Positions 54,066 to 62,756 of a stretch of 64,000 bases of DNA are shown piece by piece. Below the pieces are notes generated by a model. That model did not search any database and was not told the DNA's origin. It worked only from the letters and a program-made list of their open reading frames with translations. Positions within the stretch are counted from its first letter, which is position 1, and each line of letters starts with the position of its first letter. The translations under genes and the position numbers were made by a program. This stretch comes from Pontibacter qinzhouensis. GTDB taxonomy: Bacteria > Bacteroidota > Bacteroidia > Cytophagales > Hymenobacteraceae. The DNA lies in assembly GCF_008017455.1 (NCBI RefSeq), contig NZ_VRTY01000013.1:1-64000 (forward strand), in the 5' to 3' direction.

Positions 54066-55079
54066 ATGAAAACATTCTTCAACTCAACTGTGGCTACAGC
54101 TGTGGCCTGCCTGTCACTTTTTAGCTGTACCCAACAAGACGAAGAACTGTCGCCAAACGAATCTTTAAAAGTTTCGCAACAGTCTGACCTGGTTGGTTTC
54201 GACCCCACTACCTGTAATTTAATTCAGTCTTTCGGTACAGGCGAGTTGCCGCGTGCTGTAGATGTAATTGAAGAAAACAGAGCCATTTTCACGGTTAAGG
54301 CGCAGCGCAGAGGCCATAACGGCAAGTATCTGAACGAAACTTCGGCTGTTTTACTCGATCCGCAAGACCCTGCCACTAATTTACTTAACCCCTTCGATAC
54401 ACAAATGGCTGGCGTTTATGGTCTGCTTACCGTTGGCGACGAATCTGGGCTGGCAGCCAACGAAACCGGCGGCCGCGTTATTCTGGATTTTACGCCGGTG
54501 AGTTCTGTTACCATGAAAACACTGGTTGTAGCCGATATAGAAGAATCTGAGGCAGGTTCTAAAGTGCAGCTTTTCAGCAGCACCGGTCAGCTACTCGACG
54601 AAAAACCATTGCCGGTAACAGGAGATAAAGGCTTAGGTTTTGTTTCTTTTGATAACGTACCAGGTGTAGCCAAAGTAATTGTAACATTTGGCTATGAGCG
54701 CCAAAAATCAGGTTCTGGTGCTATAGCTCGTTTGCAGCTTTGTATTGAAGGTGAAGGTGTAGATGATTTTTGCTTCCAGAGCATCAACTCTGTGTGGATG
54801 CAGTACACAGGCTCCAACCCGGCCAACATAACCGTAAAAGCAAAAGAGGGGGCAGCCTCCAAAGTTGTTTACAGCGGAAAAGGCGTGAAACCAGGTACCA
54901 TGTTTAAGCTCGAAAATGCTGCAGGTTTTGGCGAAGCGCTGGTAGTAGAAACCCAACGCAAAGACAAAGAAACGATTCCGATGACCTGCAACGGCCCGAC
55001 TTCGCTTAAGAAACAGTACGGCAACTTTAAGTTAGTTGAAGTTAGATCAGGCGCCGGCATGCCGCTGCTGCTGCAGTAA
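54066..55079 (+). CDS. Secreted lipoprotein with two beta-sandwich-like domains
   Basis: 337 residues; lipoprotein signal MKTFFNSTVATAVACLSLFSC, then TQQDEE. The middle (about 60-230) is a beta-rich domain with GRVILDFTPVSSVTMKTLVVADIEESEAGSKVQLFSSTGQLLDEKPLP, reminiscent of carbohydrate-binding or discoidin-like sandwiches. The C-terminal part (about 235-315) begins DFCFQSINSVWMQYTGSNPANITVKAKEGASKVVYSGKGVKPGTMFKLE, a pattern common in Bacteroidota surface proteins (DUF7467-like). No enzymatic motif. A strong terminator follows at 55106. Confidence 0.82.
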   Translation: MKTFFNSTVATAVACLSLFSCTQQDEELSPNESLKVSQQSDLVGFDPTTCNLIQSFGTGELPRAVDVIEENRAIFTVKAQRRGHNGKYLNETSAVLLDPQDPATNLLNPFDTQMAGVYGLLTVGDESGLAANETGGRVILDFTPVSSVTMKTLVVADIEESEAGSKVQLFSSTGQLLDEKPLPVTGDKGLGFVSFDNVPGVAKVIVTFGYERQKSGSGAIARLQLCIEGEGVDDFCFQSINSVWMQYTGSNPANITVKAKEGAASKVVYSGKGVKPGTMFKLENAAGFGEALVVETQRKDKETIPMTCNGPTSLKKQYGNFKLVEVRSGAGMPLLLQ

Positions 55080-55105
55080 TAGCTGAAGTACTAAAGTACA
55101 AACAT

Positions 55106-55136
55106 AAAAAGGGAAGCAGTTGTTGCTTCCCTTTTT
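55106..55136 (+). terminator. Rho-independent terminator of the 54066 gene
   Basis: A 13-bp perfect stem AAAAAGGGAAGCA with TGCTTCCCTTTTT, loop GTTGT, followed by ATTTTT. It is 26 bases past the stop codon. Confidence 0.95.
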
Positions 55137-55256
55137 ATTTTTGTCAGATCTACTATCAGATTTTAGATACTAGATTTTTGCAAATTAACTGAAGTTACGC
55201 ACATTTATCAGGAAGTCTCCTGTTAGTTGGTTCTAATACATTTGGTACCAGTTTCA

Positions 55257-55411
55257 TCCGGTGCCCTTAGCCCTGCATGTTCCATTGTTTAGCTCCGAGC
55301 GCTTAAGGCCGCGGGGCCTCGTTCTCGGGCATCGCGCTGCTGCATCTTTCCTGCCAGGGGTGCAGGGGCCCCTTTTAGGCTCGCTCCCGCTCAGGCTGCC
55401 TGCGGCACCGG
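55257..55411 (+). repeat. GC-rich palindromic intergenic element, family D, copy 1
   Basis: A GC-rich block in an AT-rich gap, bounded by CCGGTGCC (55258-55265) and its inverse GGCACCGG (55404-55411). The first 97 bases (55257-55353) align end to end, without net length change, with the reverse complement of 60473-60569. Shared blocks: CCGGTGCCCTTA, AGCGCT, GGCCTCGT, GCGCTGC, TCTTTCCTG. It could be a structured RNA or a transposable repeat. No coding frame is convincing. Confidence 0.65.
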
Positions 55412-55637
55412 AAACCTGCAAAGTCCCTCAACCCAAGAACTGGAAATTTATGCTCTTAGTTGAGACTATAGCACCAGCTAATGTCTCGAGTTGCTCTGGG
55501 AATACTATTTCTTTGCTGGTCGCATTAGTGCCTAACATCAGTAATTATGAAATAGTTTTTCCCATTCATCCTCTCCATCACATATTCAATTTGCCTGTTT
55601 TTCATCTTCACATTCTTGTATTAAATAACCAGCAATC

Positions 55638-55698
55638 AAATTATTCTAATGAAATCAGCCTTCCGAAGGAAAAAACTGTTTCATTGGCCAAGGGTAAA
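55638..55698 (+). repeat. Dispersed intergenic repeat, family R, copy 18
   Basis: AAATTATTCTAATGAAATCA, GCCTTCCGAAGG, AAAAAACTGTTTCATTGGCC, AAGGGTAAA. Full length; it ends 2 bases before the stop codon of the amidohydrolase gene. The rest of the gap 55412-55637 shows nothing else. Confidence 0.8.
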
Positions 55699-55699
55699 G

Positions 55700-57004
55700 T
55701 TAGTTCAGCACCTGCTTCGCTTCCGACTCATATTTGTTTTTAAACTTGTCGTAGAGGTACTTCTGCTTGTTGTTGAGGTCTACCTGGCGGCCCTGGATAA
55801 AGGCATGCGTTACATCGTTGGTGCGCATGTCCAGTATATCGCCATTCGACACGATGATCGAGGCATCTTTACCCACTTCCACAGAACCTACCCTGTCGGC
55901 AATACCTAAAATCCGGGCTGTGTTTAAGGTAACAGAGCTTAGCGCCTGTTCCTTACTAAGGCCATAGGCTACGGCAGTACCGGCAATAAAAGGCAGGTTC
56001 CGGATGCCATGTATGCTCAGGTCATAATCGAGGGCAAACGGAATACCGGCCTGCTGCAGCAGAAAAGGCGTTTTGTACGGCAGATCAATGTCATCGTCGT
56101 CGCGGTTCGGCAGCTGGTGCACCCCGGAGTAGATAACTGAAATATTGTTGGTTTTCAGAAAATCAGTTACGGCTACGGCATCTCCTCCGCCCACCAGCAC
56201 GATTTCCTTCACCCCTTGCTGCTTCGCAAAATTCACGCCTTCCAGTATGTCTTTGGCGAAATTAGCATGCAGGTACAACTTTCTGGACCCATCGAATAAA
56301 CCAGCCAAGGCGGCTAGTTTCAGGTTTTCTTTCTCTGGTTTCGCAGCTTTATACACAGCAGCATCGCGCAGCATCTGCTGCAACTCCAACAGGGTATGTT
56401 CCCGCTTTTGCTTCATCTCGGCGTAGCGGGGGTTCGGTATGTTGTCGAGGGGCAGCAGCGAGGTGGGCCAGTTCAGGTGTATGCCTTCATCCGCTTTCAC
56501 AATAGCGTCTTCCCAGTTCCAGGCATCGAGCTGCACAATAGACGAAAGCCCGGAAATGGTGCCACCCACCGGCGTTAGCTGCGTCATCAGGATACCATTT
56601 GCCCGTATAGTCGGGATGATATCGGAATCCGTATTGTAGGCGATTACCGATCTTATATTAGGATTCAGTTCCCCTACCTCGCGGGTATCGATGGTGGCGC
56701 GCACACTGTTTATCTCGACCAGACCCAGCGTTGTGTTTGGCTGAATAAGGCCCGGATAAATGTGCTTGCCCGTTACATCTACCACCTCGTAGCTGGCGGA
56801 GCTGGCACCACTTTTAGGGCCTGCATAGGTAATTTTGCCATTGGCAAAGCCTACGGCAGCATTTTCTATAACAGTGCCATTGCCAACGTGCAAGGTAGCA
56901 CCAGAAAGCAATATAGGTTTGCTTTGCGATTGTCCGGGAGCCGGCACCTGGGCCAGCGCAGGCATACTTAAAAGTAAGCCTACAAAAGCTGCTAAATATT
57001 TCAT
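55700..57004 (-). CDS. Amidohydrolase-family protein lacking the first metal motif
   Basis: 434 residues from the ATG at 57002-57004 (MKYLAAFVGLLLSMPALAQ signal peptide); an ATG three codons earlier is possible. The family frame is clear: ILLSGATLHVGNGTVIENAAVGFANGKITYAG, VTGKHIYPGLIQPNTTLGLVEI, and the terminal ALSSVTLNTARILGIADRVGSVEVGKDASIIVSNGDI. However, the GxxDxHxH metal motif expected after YPGL is replaced by IQPNTTLG, so metal binding in the usual way is unlikely. It is probably the partner of the larger amidohydrolase just upstream, with which it is commonly paired in Bacteroidota. The two are separated by about 230 bases containing an R repeat. Confidence 0.85.
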   Translation of the reverse strand: MKYLAAFVGLLLSMPALAQVPAPGQSQSKPILLSGATLHVGNGTVIENAAVGFANGKITYAGPKSGASSASYEVVDVTGKHIYPGLIQPNTTLGLVEINSVRATIDTREVGELNPNIRSVIAYNTDSDIIPTIRANGILMTQLTPVGGTISGLSSIVQLDAWNWEDAIVKADEGIHLNWPTSLLPLDNIPNPRYAEMKQKREHTLLELQQMLRDAAVYKAAKPEKENLKLAALAGLFDGSRKLYLHANFAKDILEGVNFAKQQGVKEIVLVGGGDAVAVTDFLKTNNISVIYSGVHQLPNRDDDDIDLPYKTPFLLQQAGIPFALDYDLSIHGIRNLPFIAGTAVAYGLSKEQALSSVTLNTARILGIADRVGSVEVGKDASIIVSNGDILDMRTNDVTHAFIQGRQVDLNNKQKYLYDKFKNKYESEAKQVLN

Positions 57005-57141
57005 GTGTTGCATTTTTTGTATTGTTAAACCCAGTATTTCAGCATGGTTCTAAGATTGAAATAAGCTGAGCTATAATTTTATTATTTTCTGATGTTTGAA
57101 TTTGGCGTAATACTAACTCCATGCAAAAAACTGGTTGAGTA

Positions 57142-57199
57142 GACCCTTGGCAAAATGCTGATAAAAATCCTTCTGAAGGGTATTTTCATTTGAATAATT
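57142..57199 (-). repeat. Dispersed intergenic repeat, family R, copy 19
   Basis: Reverse complement AATTATTCAAATGAAAATAC, CCTTCAGAAGG, ATTTTTATCAGCATTTTGCC, AAGGGTC. Full length. Confidence 0.8.
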
Positions 57200-57232
57200 G
57201 GTTCACCACTCAACATAAAAACTTACATGCAC

Positions 57233-60200
57233 TTAATAAGCCAAATAAGAAGTGCCTTCTTCCTCCTCATGCTCCTCGCAATGCAGCACGGTAGTTTTTT
57301 TATTGGCTGGGGTCTGCGTTTTTTCGCCGGAGGCTTTGGCTGCCAACATCTTCTGCGTCAGGCGCATCCGCTCCCTCTCCTGGTCTGCCCGCAGTTGCAG
57401 GTCCCTTTCAGCGTCGAAATAAACGATACCGTCTACAAAAGTCTTTTCGGGTCTGGCGTAAATAGAAAGCGGGTGCTCGTTCCAAAGCACCACATCGGCA
57501 TCTTTGCCTGGTTTCAGGCTACCCATGCGCTCGTCGAGGTGCAGGAGTCTGGCAGGGTTCAAAGTAATCAGCTTCAAGGCATCCTCTTCCGACATGCCGG
57601 TGTATTTAATGCTCTTAGCGGCTTCCTGGTTCAGGCGGCGTGCCATTTCGGCATCATCGGAATTAATGGCCGTTACCACTCCTACCTGGCTCATCAGACC
57701 GGCATTCTGCGGAATGGCATCTTTCACTTCCATTTTATAAGCCCACCAGTCGGCAAAGGTGCCACCGCCAATGCCGCGCTCACGCATTTTATCGGCCACT
57801 TTGTAACCTTCCAGAATGTGGGTAAAGGTGTTTATTTTAAAGCCCATCTGGTCAGCTACACGCATCATCATATTAATTTCTGACTGCACATAGGAGTGGC
57901 AGGTAATGAAGCGCTTGCCCTCCAGAATCTCTACCAGCGTTTCCAGCTCCAGGTCGCGGCGTGGAGCTGGTGTGTTGGCTTGTGCTCTTTTGCTCAGCTT
58001 GTTGTGGCTCTTCCAGACTTGGTCGTACTCTTTCGCCCGCTGAAACGCATCTACATACACCTGCTCCACTCCCATACGCGACTGCGGAAAACGAATGGTG
58101 GCGTTGTTCCGGTTCGATTGTTTTACGTTTTCGCCCAAAGCGAATTTAATAAAGGGTGCACCGCCCTCTACCAGCAGCTCCTGCGGACTCTTGCCCCAAC
58201 GCAGTTTAATAATTGCCGACTGCCCGCCAATAGGGTTAGCGGAGCCGTGCAGCAGTTGCGAGGTAGTAACGCCACCGGCCAGCTGGCGATAAATATTAAT
58301 GCTCTCACTATCCACCACATCCTCCATGCGAACTTCGGCAGTAACAGATTGTGTCGCCTCGTTTACGCCATTCAGGGCAATGTGCGAATGTTCGTCTATA
58401 ATACCAGGGGTTACGTGCTTTCCTGTTCCGTCTATTACCCTGGCTCCAGACTCGCTCAGGTTTTTACCTACTTTCGAGATTTTCCCGTTTTTCAGGAGCA
58501 CATCGGCGTTCTCCAGTTTGCCTTCTTTTTCGTTTGTCCAGACGGTGGCGTTTTTGATCAGCACCGTTTCCTGTTGCGGAAGGGCGGCCGTACCGTAGGC
58601 TGCAAAAGGATAAATCATGGGGCCGTACGCAACCGGTGCAGCCTTTTTCTCAGCGTCTTTTTTAGCCTGTTGGGTTAAGGCAGCAGAATAAAGAGCCGTC
58701 CATTTTACGTCTGTGGCGTCGGGCAGTTTGCCTTCGCCCTGCATGTTTTTCTCGTTCAGCCAACCGCTCAGCCTGATGCTCTCGGTGCTCTTTTTATCTT
58801 TGGTGAAGGAGATGGTGACAAGGCTGCCGTTGAAAGCAATTTTCCCTTTTACCGTATCCGGCCCGATTACACGCAGCTCAGGTTTTGCAGGCGTTCCTTC
58901 CACAAGCAGTTTCCGCTCCGGCTGCTGGCCCATTTTTAGCGTGTAAACACCTCTTACATCGGTAAAAACATCCGTTATTTTATACTGATTTCCCTGCACC
59001 CAGTTCTCCAGTATAATGTTATCATCGGCAAACAAATTACCGGATGTGATCAGAAAGTTTGCCAGCATACCTTTGTTCAGGCTACCCACCAGGCTCTCAG
59101 CCTTCAGGAGTTTTGCAGGTGTGGCCGTAAGTGCCTTCAAAGCTTCTTCTTCCGGCAGACCAAACTGAATCGCTTTGCGCAGGTTTGGCAGGAAATCTTT
59201 TTTGTCTTTCAGGTCTGCAGCGGTAAAGGCAAAGGTAATGCCCTCTTTCTGAAGCAGGGCGGCATTGGCAGGCGCCATTTCCCAGTGCTTCATATCGGAG
59301 AGGGTTACACGGCGGGCATCGTACACATCTTCTACATGGTAAGGCTCCGGAAAGTTAAGCGACAGGATAAGCGGTGCTTTGGCTGCCTTTATCTGGGGCA
59401 GCATCTGGTATTCGTCGCCTTCGCCCTTTATAATGTACTGCACGTTAAACTCATCGCCTACTTTATCGGCCCGGAGCACATTCAGTTTGTTTCCTGCTTC
59501 GAAAATCTGGGGGTATTTGGCAGCATCTGCAAAGGCTTTAAGCGAGATATTCTGTTCTTTACCTGCATTCTGGCTGTTCCACTGCACATCGAGGTAAGTC
59601 TGGCGGAGCAGCGCTACAGCACCCATAAGCGAGTTCGGGTAATCTTGCGTAGAGGAACCTTTGTCGAACGAGAGGGCTCCGGCTGCTTTGTCGAGCACCA
59701 CCACCTCGTTTTCCCGCTTTTCAGCCAGTGTTACCAGAGCCGCTGTGCCACGGGCAATACCATCGGGGTGCACGGCCAGCACAGCACCAAAGCCCAGCTT
59801 GCGCAATTCCTCCGCTTGTTTGGCATCTACTTTAAAAAGCTCAGCCGCGTTTGTTTCCGGCCTGATTGCCTGGTTCCAGCTAAAAGCACCTTGTTTGGCT
59901 GTTTCCATTTGCGGCGGCGACATCCAGTTTCGGGTGGAGCGTTTAACTTCAGGCATGCCATAGCTGGAGAACATATCTACCAGGCCCGGATAAATATGCT
60001 TGCCCTTGGCATCTACAACCACAGCACCGGCAGGAATTTTAACAGCTGTTCCTACGGCCTCCACTTTTCCGTTCCGGATCAGGAGCGTGGCGTTCTCAAG
60101 GGTGGTTTTATAATCGGTGTGGATGGTGGCGTTGGTGAAAACGACCAGACCCGGACGCTCGTCGTACACGCCGTTTCTGGGAAATGTTTCCTGAGCCAGT

Positions 60201-60256
60201 ACACTGCCTGCCACGCCCCAGGCGAGGCAGGCGGCCAAAGTAAAGATTTTCTTCAT
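57233..60256 (-). CDS. Two-domain periplasmic amidohydrolase
   Basis: 1007 residues from the ATG at 60254-60256 (MKKIFTLAACLAWGVAGSVLAQ signal peptide). Two amidohydrolase-like units are fused. Unit 1 (about 30-450) has FTNATIHTDYKTTLENATLLIRNGKVEAVG and KHIYPGLVDMFSSYG, with no HxH, so it is probably inactive. A linker of about 100 residues follows. Unit 2 (about 560-970) keeps the metal motif IIDEHSHIALNG, with later FITCHSYVQSE, FTHILEGYKVAD and the catalytic-position Asp in AINSDDAEMARRLNQEA. It ends LLHLDERMGSLKPGKDADVVLWNEHPLS. It probably hydrolyses a cyclic amide or peptide bond in the periplasm; the substrate is unknown. Confidence 0.9.
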   Translation of the reverse strand: MKKIFTLAACLAWGVAGSVLAQETFPRNGVYDERPGLVVFTNATIHTDYKTTLENATLLIRNGKVEAVGTAVKIPAGAVVVDAKGKHIYPGLVDMFSSYGMPEVKRSTRNWMSPPQMETAKQGAFSWNQAIRPETNAAELFKVDAKQAEELRKLGFGAVLAVHPDGIARGTAALVTLAEKRENEVVVLDKAAGALSFDKGSSTQDYPNSLMGAVALLRQTYLDVQWNSQNAGKEQNISLKAFADAAKYPQIFEAGNKLNVLRADKVGDEFNVQYIIKGEGDEYQMLPQIKAAKAPLILSLNFPEPYHVEDVYDARRVTLSDMKHWEMAPANAALLQKEGITFAFTAADLKDKKDFLPNLRKAIQFGLPEEEALKALTATPAKLLKAESLVGSLNKGMLANFLITSGNLFADDNIILENWVQGNQYKITDVFTDVRGVYTLKMGQQPERKLLVEGTPAKPELRVIGPDTVKGKIAFNGSLVTISFTKDKKSTESIRLSGWLNEKNMQGEGKLPDATDVKWTALYSAALTQQAKKDAEKKAAPVAYGPMIYPFAAYGTAALPQQETVLIKNATVWTNEKEGKLENADVLLKNGKISKVGKNLSESGARVIDGTGKHVTPGIIDEHSHIALNGVNEATQSVTAEVRMEDVVDSESINIYRQLAGGVTTSQLLHGSANPIGGQSAIIKLRWGKSPQELLVEGGAPFIKFALGENVKQSNRNNATIRFPQSRMGVEQVYVDAFQRAKEYDQVWKSHNKLSKRAQANTPAPRRDLELETLVEILEGKRFITCHSYVQSEINMMMRVADQMGFKINTFTHILEGYKVADKMRERGIGGGTFADWWAYKMEVKDAIPQNAGLMSQVGVVTAINSDDAEMARRLNQEAAKSIKYTGMSEEDALKLITLNPARLLHLDERMGSLKPGKDADVVLWNEHPLSIYARPEKTFVDGIVYFDAERDLQLRADQERERMRLTQKMLAAKASGEKTQTPANKKTTVLHCEEHEEEEGTSYLAY

Positions 60257-60472
60257 GCGATAAGGAAATGTAGGTGGTTTAAGTTTAGGCAATATCAAAT
60301 ATAAGGTTCCGGCAGCATAAAATCCAGAATTAAAACTTTAATTTTGACCTGTCTCATTCACAAGAAGATACACCTAAAACGCATGGCTTACTGCACTTTA
60401 CTAACTCCTGTTAGCACTACAAGTATTGTACTTTAAAAAGACTCCTTTTTCCTGAATTTTTATTCTTGAACA

Positions 60473-60569
60473 CAGGAAAGAGGTGCAGCGCTGATGGCAA
60501 ACGACGAGGCCTCGCCGCCTGCAGCGCTAAGACTTTTAGAATATAACAAGATAGCATAAGGGCACCGGA
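60473..60569 (-). repeat. GC-rich intergenic element, family D, copy 2
   Basis: The reverse complement aligns with 55257-55353 over the same 97-base length, sharing CCGGTGCCCTTA at one end and TCTTTCCTG at the other. It lies in the 435-base gap between the amidohydrolase and AAA+ genes, which otherwise shows nothing. Confidence 0.65.
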
Positions 60570-60691
60570 TCGAGCTGCAGCTAAGGATAATGGAACCTGA
60601 TTTATTAAAGTATTACAGTATGAATACCCCTTCATATGTTATACACTCAAATAATTTCAGTTAATGTAGTATTTGTAAATTTGAAGCAGCA

Positions 60692-62044
60692 CTACACCGA
60701 TTTCTCTTCCTTCCGGAACTCACGCTTTACTCCTTCAATAATATCGGCATAATGCAGTTCCTTACTTTCTTTGGAGAAAGCCCGGAGCGATGCATATTGC
60801 ACGGCACTTAAAATAGAGGCACCTGTCAGCTCATACTGTGTGGCGATATCCATCAGGTTCACTTTCTCCTGCAGTTGCAGACCGGCAGGCAAAGATTTTT
60901 CCCAAAGCATTTTCCGCTCCTGCGCATCGGGTAATGGGAAATGCACCACCTCATGGAACCGGCGGATAAAGGCCTCATCAAGATTATTTTTGAAGTTAGA
61001 TGCCAGAATGAGCAGGCCAGTATAATCTTCTACGCGCTGCAGCAGGTAACTTACTTCCTGGTTGGCATACTTATCGTGGGAACTCTGCAGGTTGGTGCGT
61101 TTCCCGAACAAGGCATCGGCTTCGTCGAAAAACAGAATCCAGTCGCGGCTCTCGGCACGCCGGAACACGTTCTCCAGGTTCTTCTCTGTTTCACCGATAA
61201 ACTTCGACACGATCTGCGACAAGTCGATACGGTACACTTCTTTGTTGAATTGTTTGCCAAGCAAGGTGGCGGTAAGCGTTTTGCCTGTTCCCGGTGGTCC
61301 GTAGAGCAGCACCCGATAGCCTGGTTTAACCTTCCGTTTCAGGTTCTCGTCTTCGAACAAGTGGCTATGGTATTGGAGCCAGGTGCTGATATGCTGTATC
61401 TGCTGCCGGGTGCGAGGGTGTAACACCAGGTCGTCCCAGGTCATGCTGGTGGTGATTTTGCGGGCCGGAAAATCAAGTCCGAACCGGGGTGCGTAATCTT
61501 TGCCGAACAGCAACTTATCCAGCCATTCCTGTGCCAGAATCATGCGCCCGCTCATGAGCGGTTCACCTTCCCGCACAGGCTCCAGCCACAAAATACTTTG
61601 CCTGTAGAACATGGCGCTTTCCAGGAACAGTTCCTGCACCTGCAGGCGCTGCTGCAGGTCGTTGCCGGCCAGTAAAAACTGAGCTGTTTCGCCGGTAGGC
61701 AGCATCCCCCGGTGGTTCGCTCCCTTTACACCACCAAATTCCGGAAACTCGCCGCCATTGGGGAGGTAGGCAATTAAGATACTTTCAAAAAAATCGGGCT
61801 TCAGGTGCGGCACCAGCGCCAGTAGCAACACCACCCACTCCTGTACCAACAGCTTTTCCGGCAACAGTTTGTTTACCTCCGCCTGCAGCGCGCTTTGCTT
61901 ATATGCCTCCTTCAACTCCTGCCCGAAATAAAAATCCTGCTGACTGAAATAGGCCTGCAGCCGCTTCTCCAGGATCTGGCGCAGGTCCTGTAAAGCAGCA
62001 TCGAAGAGATTTAGAGTAGCGTAGTTTTTATGAACCGTAAACAT
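60692..62044 (-). CDS. AAA+ ATPase of extracellular contractile injection system type
   Basis: 450 residues from the ATG at 62042-62044 (MFTVHKNYATLNLFDAAL). The longer frame upstream reads through an R repeat, so I reject it. The N-terminal 200 residues are helical with LPEKLLVQEWVVLLLALVPHLKPDFFE. The AAA+ module has Walker A GPPGTGKT (249-256), Walker B ILFFDEAD (about 304-310), an RRFHEVVHFPLPD arginine-finger region and a C-terminal lid. This is the layout of the ATPase found in eCIS loci (Afp15-like), thought to assemble or disassemble the tail tube. The next two genes upstream fit an eCIS context; sheath, tube and baseplate genes would lie beyond the right edge. Confidence 0.85.
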   Translation of the reverse strand: MFTVHKNYATLNLFDAALQDLRQILEKRLQAYFSQQDFYFGQELKEAYKQSALQAEVNKLLPEKLLVQEWVVLLLALVPHLKPDFFESILIAYLPNGGEFPEFGGVKGANHRGMLPTGETAQFLLAGNDLQQRLQVQELFLESAMFYRQSILWLEPVREGEPLMSGRMILAQEWLDKLLFGKDYAPRFGLDFPARKITTSMTWDDLVLHPRTRQQIQHISTWLQYHSHLFEDENLKRKVKPGYRVLLYGPPGTGKTLTATLLGKQFNKEVYRIDLSQIVSKFIGETEKNLENVFRRAESRDWILFFDEADALFGKRTNLQSSHDKYANQEVSYLLQRVEDYTGLLILASNFKNNLDEAFIRRFHEVVHFPLPDAQERKMLWEKSLPAGLQLQEKVNLMDIATQYELTGASILSAVQYASLRAFSKESKELHYADIIEGVKREFRKEEKSV

Positions 62045-62120
62045 AGTAGCAGATGAATTTAGAAGGCTGGTGTAAGATTTCAGGTCATACTTAGTCCTTA
62101 ACAATAGACTACCTTCTTCC

Positions 62121-62180
62121 AATTTTTCTAATGAAAACGGCCTCCACAAGAAAAATCTCAGGATTTTAGTCAAGGGTCAA
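62121..62180 (+). repeat. Dispersed intergenic repeat, family R, copy 20
   Basis: AATTTTTCTAATGAAAACGG, CCTCCACAAG, AAAAATCTCAGGATTTTAGT, CAAGGGTCAA. Full length, between the AAA+ gene and the small eCIS-associated gene; the remainder of this 341-base gap is featureless. Confidence 0.75.
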
Positions 62181-62385
62181 ACCTGCTATTCTTACAAAAT
62201 TTGCTTAGGAGCTTCTGCAAACTGAAAGCCGCAGGTTTAGAATATTAAGGGCGCAGGATGATCAGTATATAAAGTAGTAAAATTTCAGCAGGTTACATAG
62301 TTAATCATAAACTCATTTGTGCGTTCAGTTTTCTATTCACGAATTATGAAAGGATGCAGCATGTTTGCCTCAGCCAAAACAAATT

Positions 62386-62739
62386 TTATTTTACAAGCCG
62401 GAGACTGGTGCCGGCAGTAGCTTCAGCAGACCTTTGCACCATTTCCTCTTCTTTGGATTCAGTAGCCTGCCGCTGTAGTTTCTCCTGTTCAGGCTGCTCT
62501 GCTTCTTTTGTTTCCTGCGCTAACTGCGATGCCTGTACTGCTTGTGCCTGCTGCTTCTCTTCCTGGTCATAGTTCTCGGATTTGCGATGAACAGCTGCCA
62601 CAGGACTTGCAGGCGCAAAGAAACTGTTCTCCGACTCGAAGGTGAAGAAGGGAGCAGCCTGTTTGGGAGCAGCACCTAAATTCGGCACCACCCTTCTCCT
62701 GCTCTGGGCACGCCTGCGGATGTATCTGGACTGGCTCAT
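62386..62739 (-). CDS. Small charged, probably disordered protein, eCIS-associated
   Basis: 117 residues. The basic N-terminus (SQSRYIRRRAQSRRRVVPNLG) is followed by AAPFFTFESENSFFAPASP, then a Gln/Glu-rich region (EEKQQAQAVQASQLAQETKEAEQPEQEKLQRQATESKEEEMVQRS). It resembles the leader region that precedes the DUF4157 core in eCIS cargo proteins (FF-x-P, VQR-type pieces) but lacks the DUF4157 metal motif itself. It starts 17 bases after the stop codon of the large effector gene, so the two share a transcript. Possible roles are a loading tag or an effector partner; this is inference. Confidence 0.7.
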   Translation of the reverse strand: MSQSRYIRRRAQSRRRVVPNLGAAPKQAAPFFTFESENSFFAPASPVAAVHRKSENYDQEEKQQAQAVQASQLAQETKEAEQPEQEKLQRQATESKEEEMVQRSAEATAGTSLRLVK

Positions 62740-62756
62740 ATGATGTCTACTAATAA

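Noticed and set aside
59285-60304. 339-codon plus-strand open frame
   Set aside because: Antisense shadow of the two-domain amidohydrolase and its signal peptide.
62045-62173. 43-codon N-terminal extension of the AAA+ ATPase
   Set aside because: It reads through an R-family repeat; the ATG at 62044 begins the protein-like sequence.
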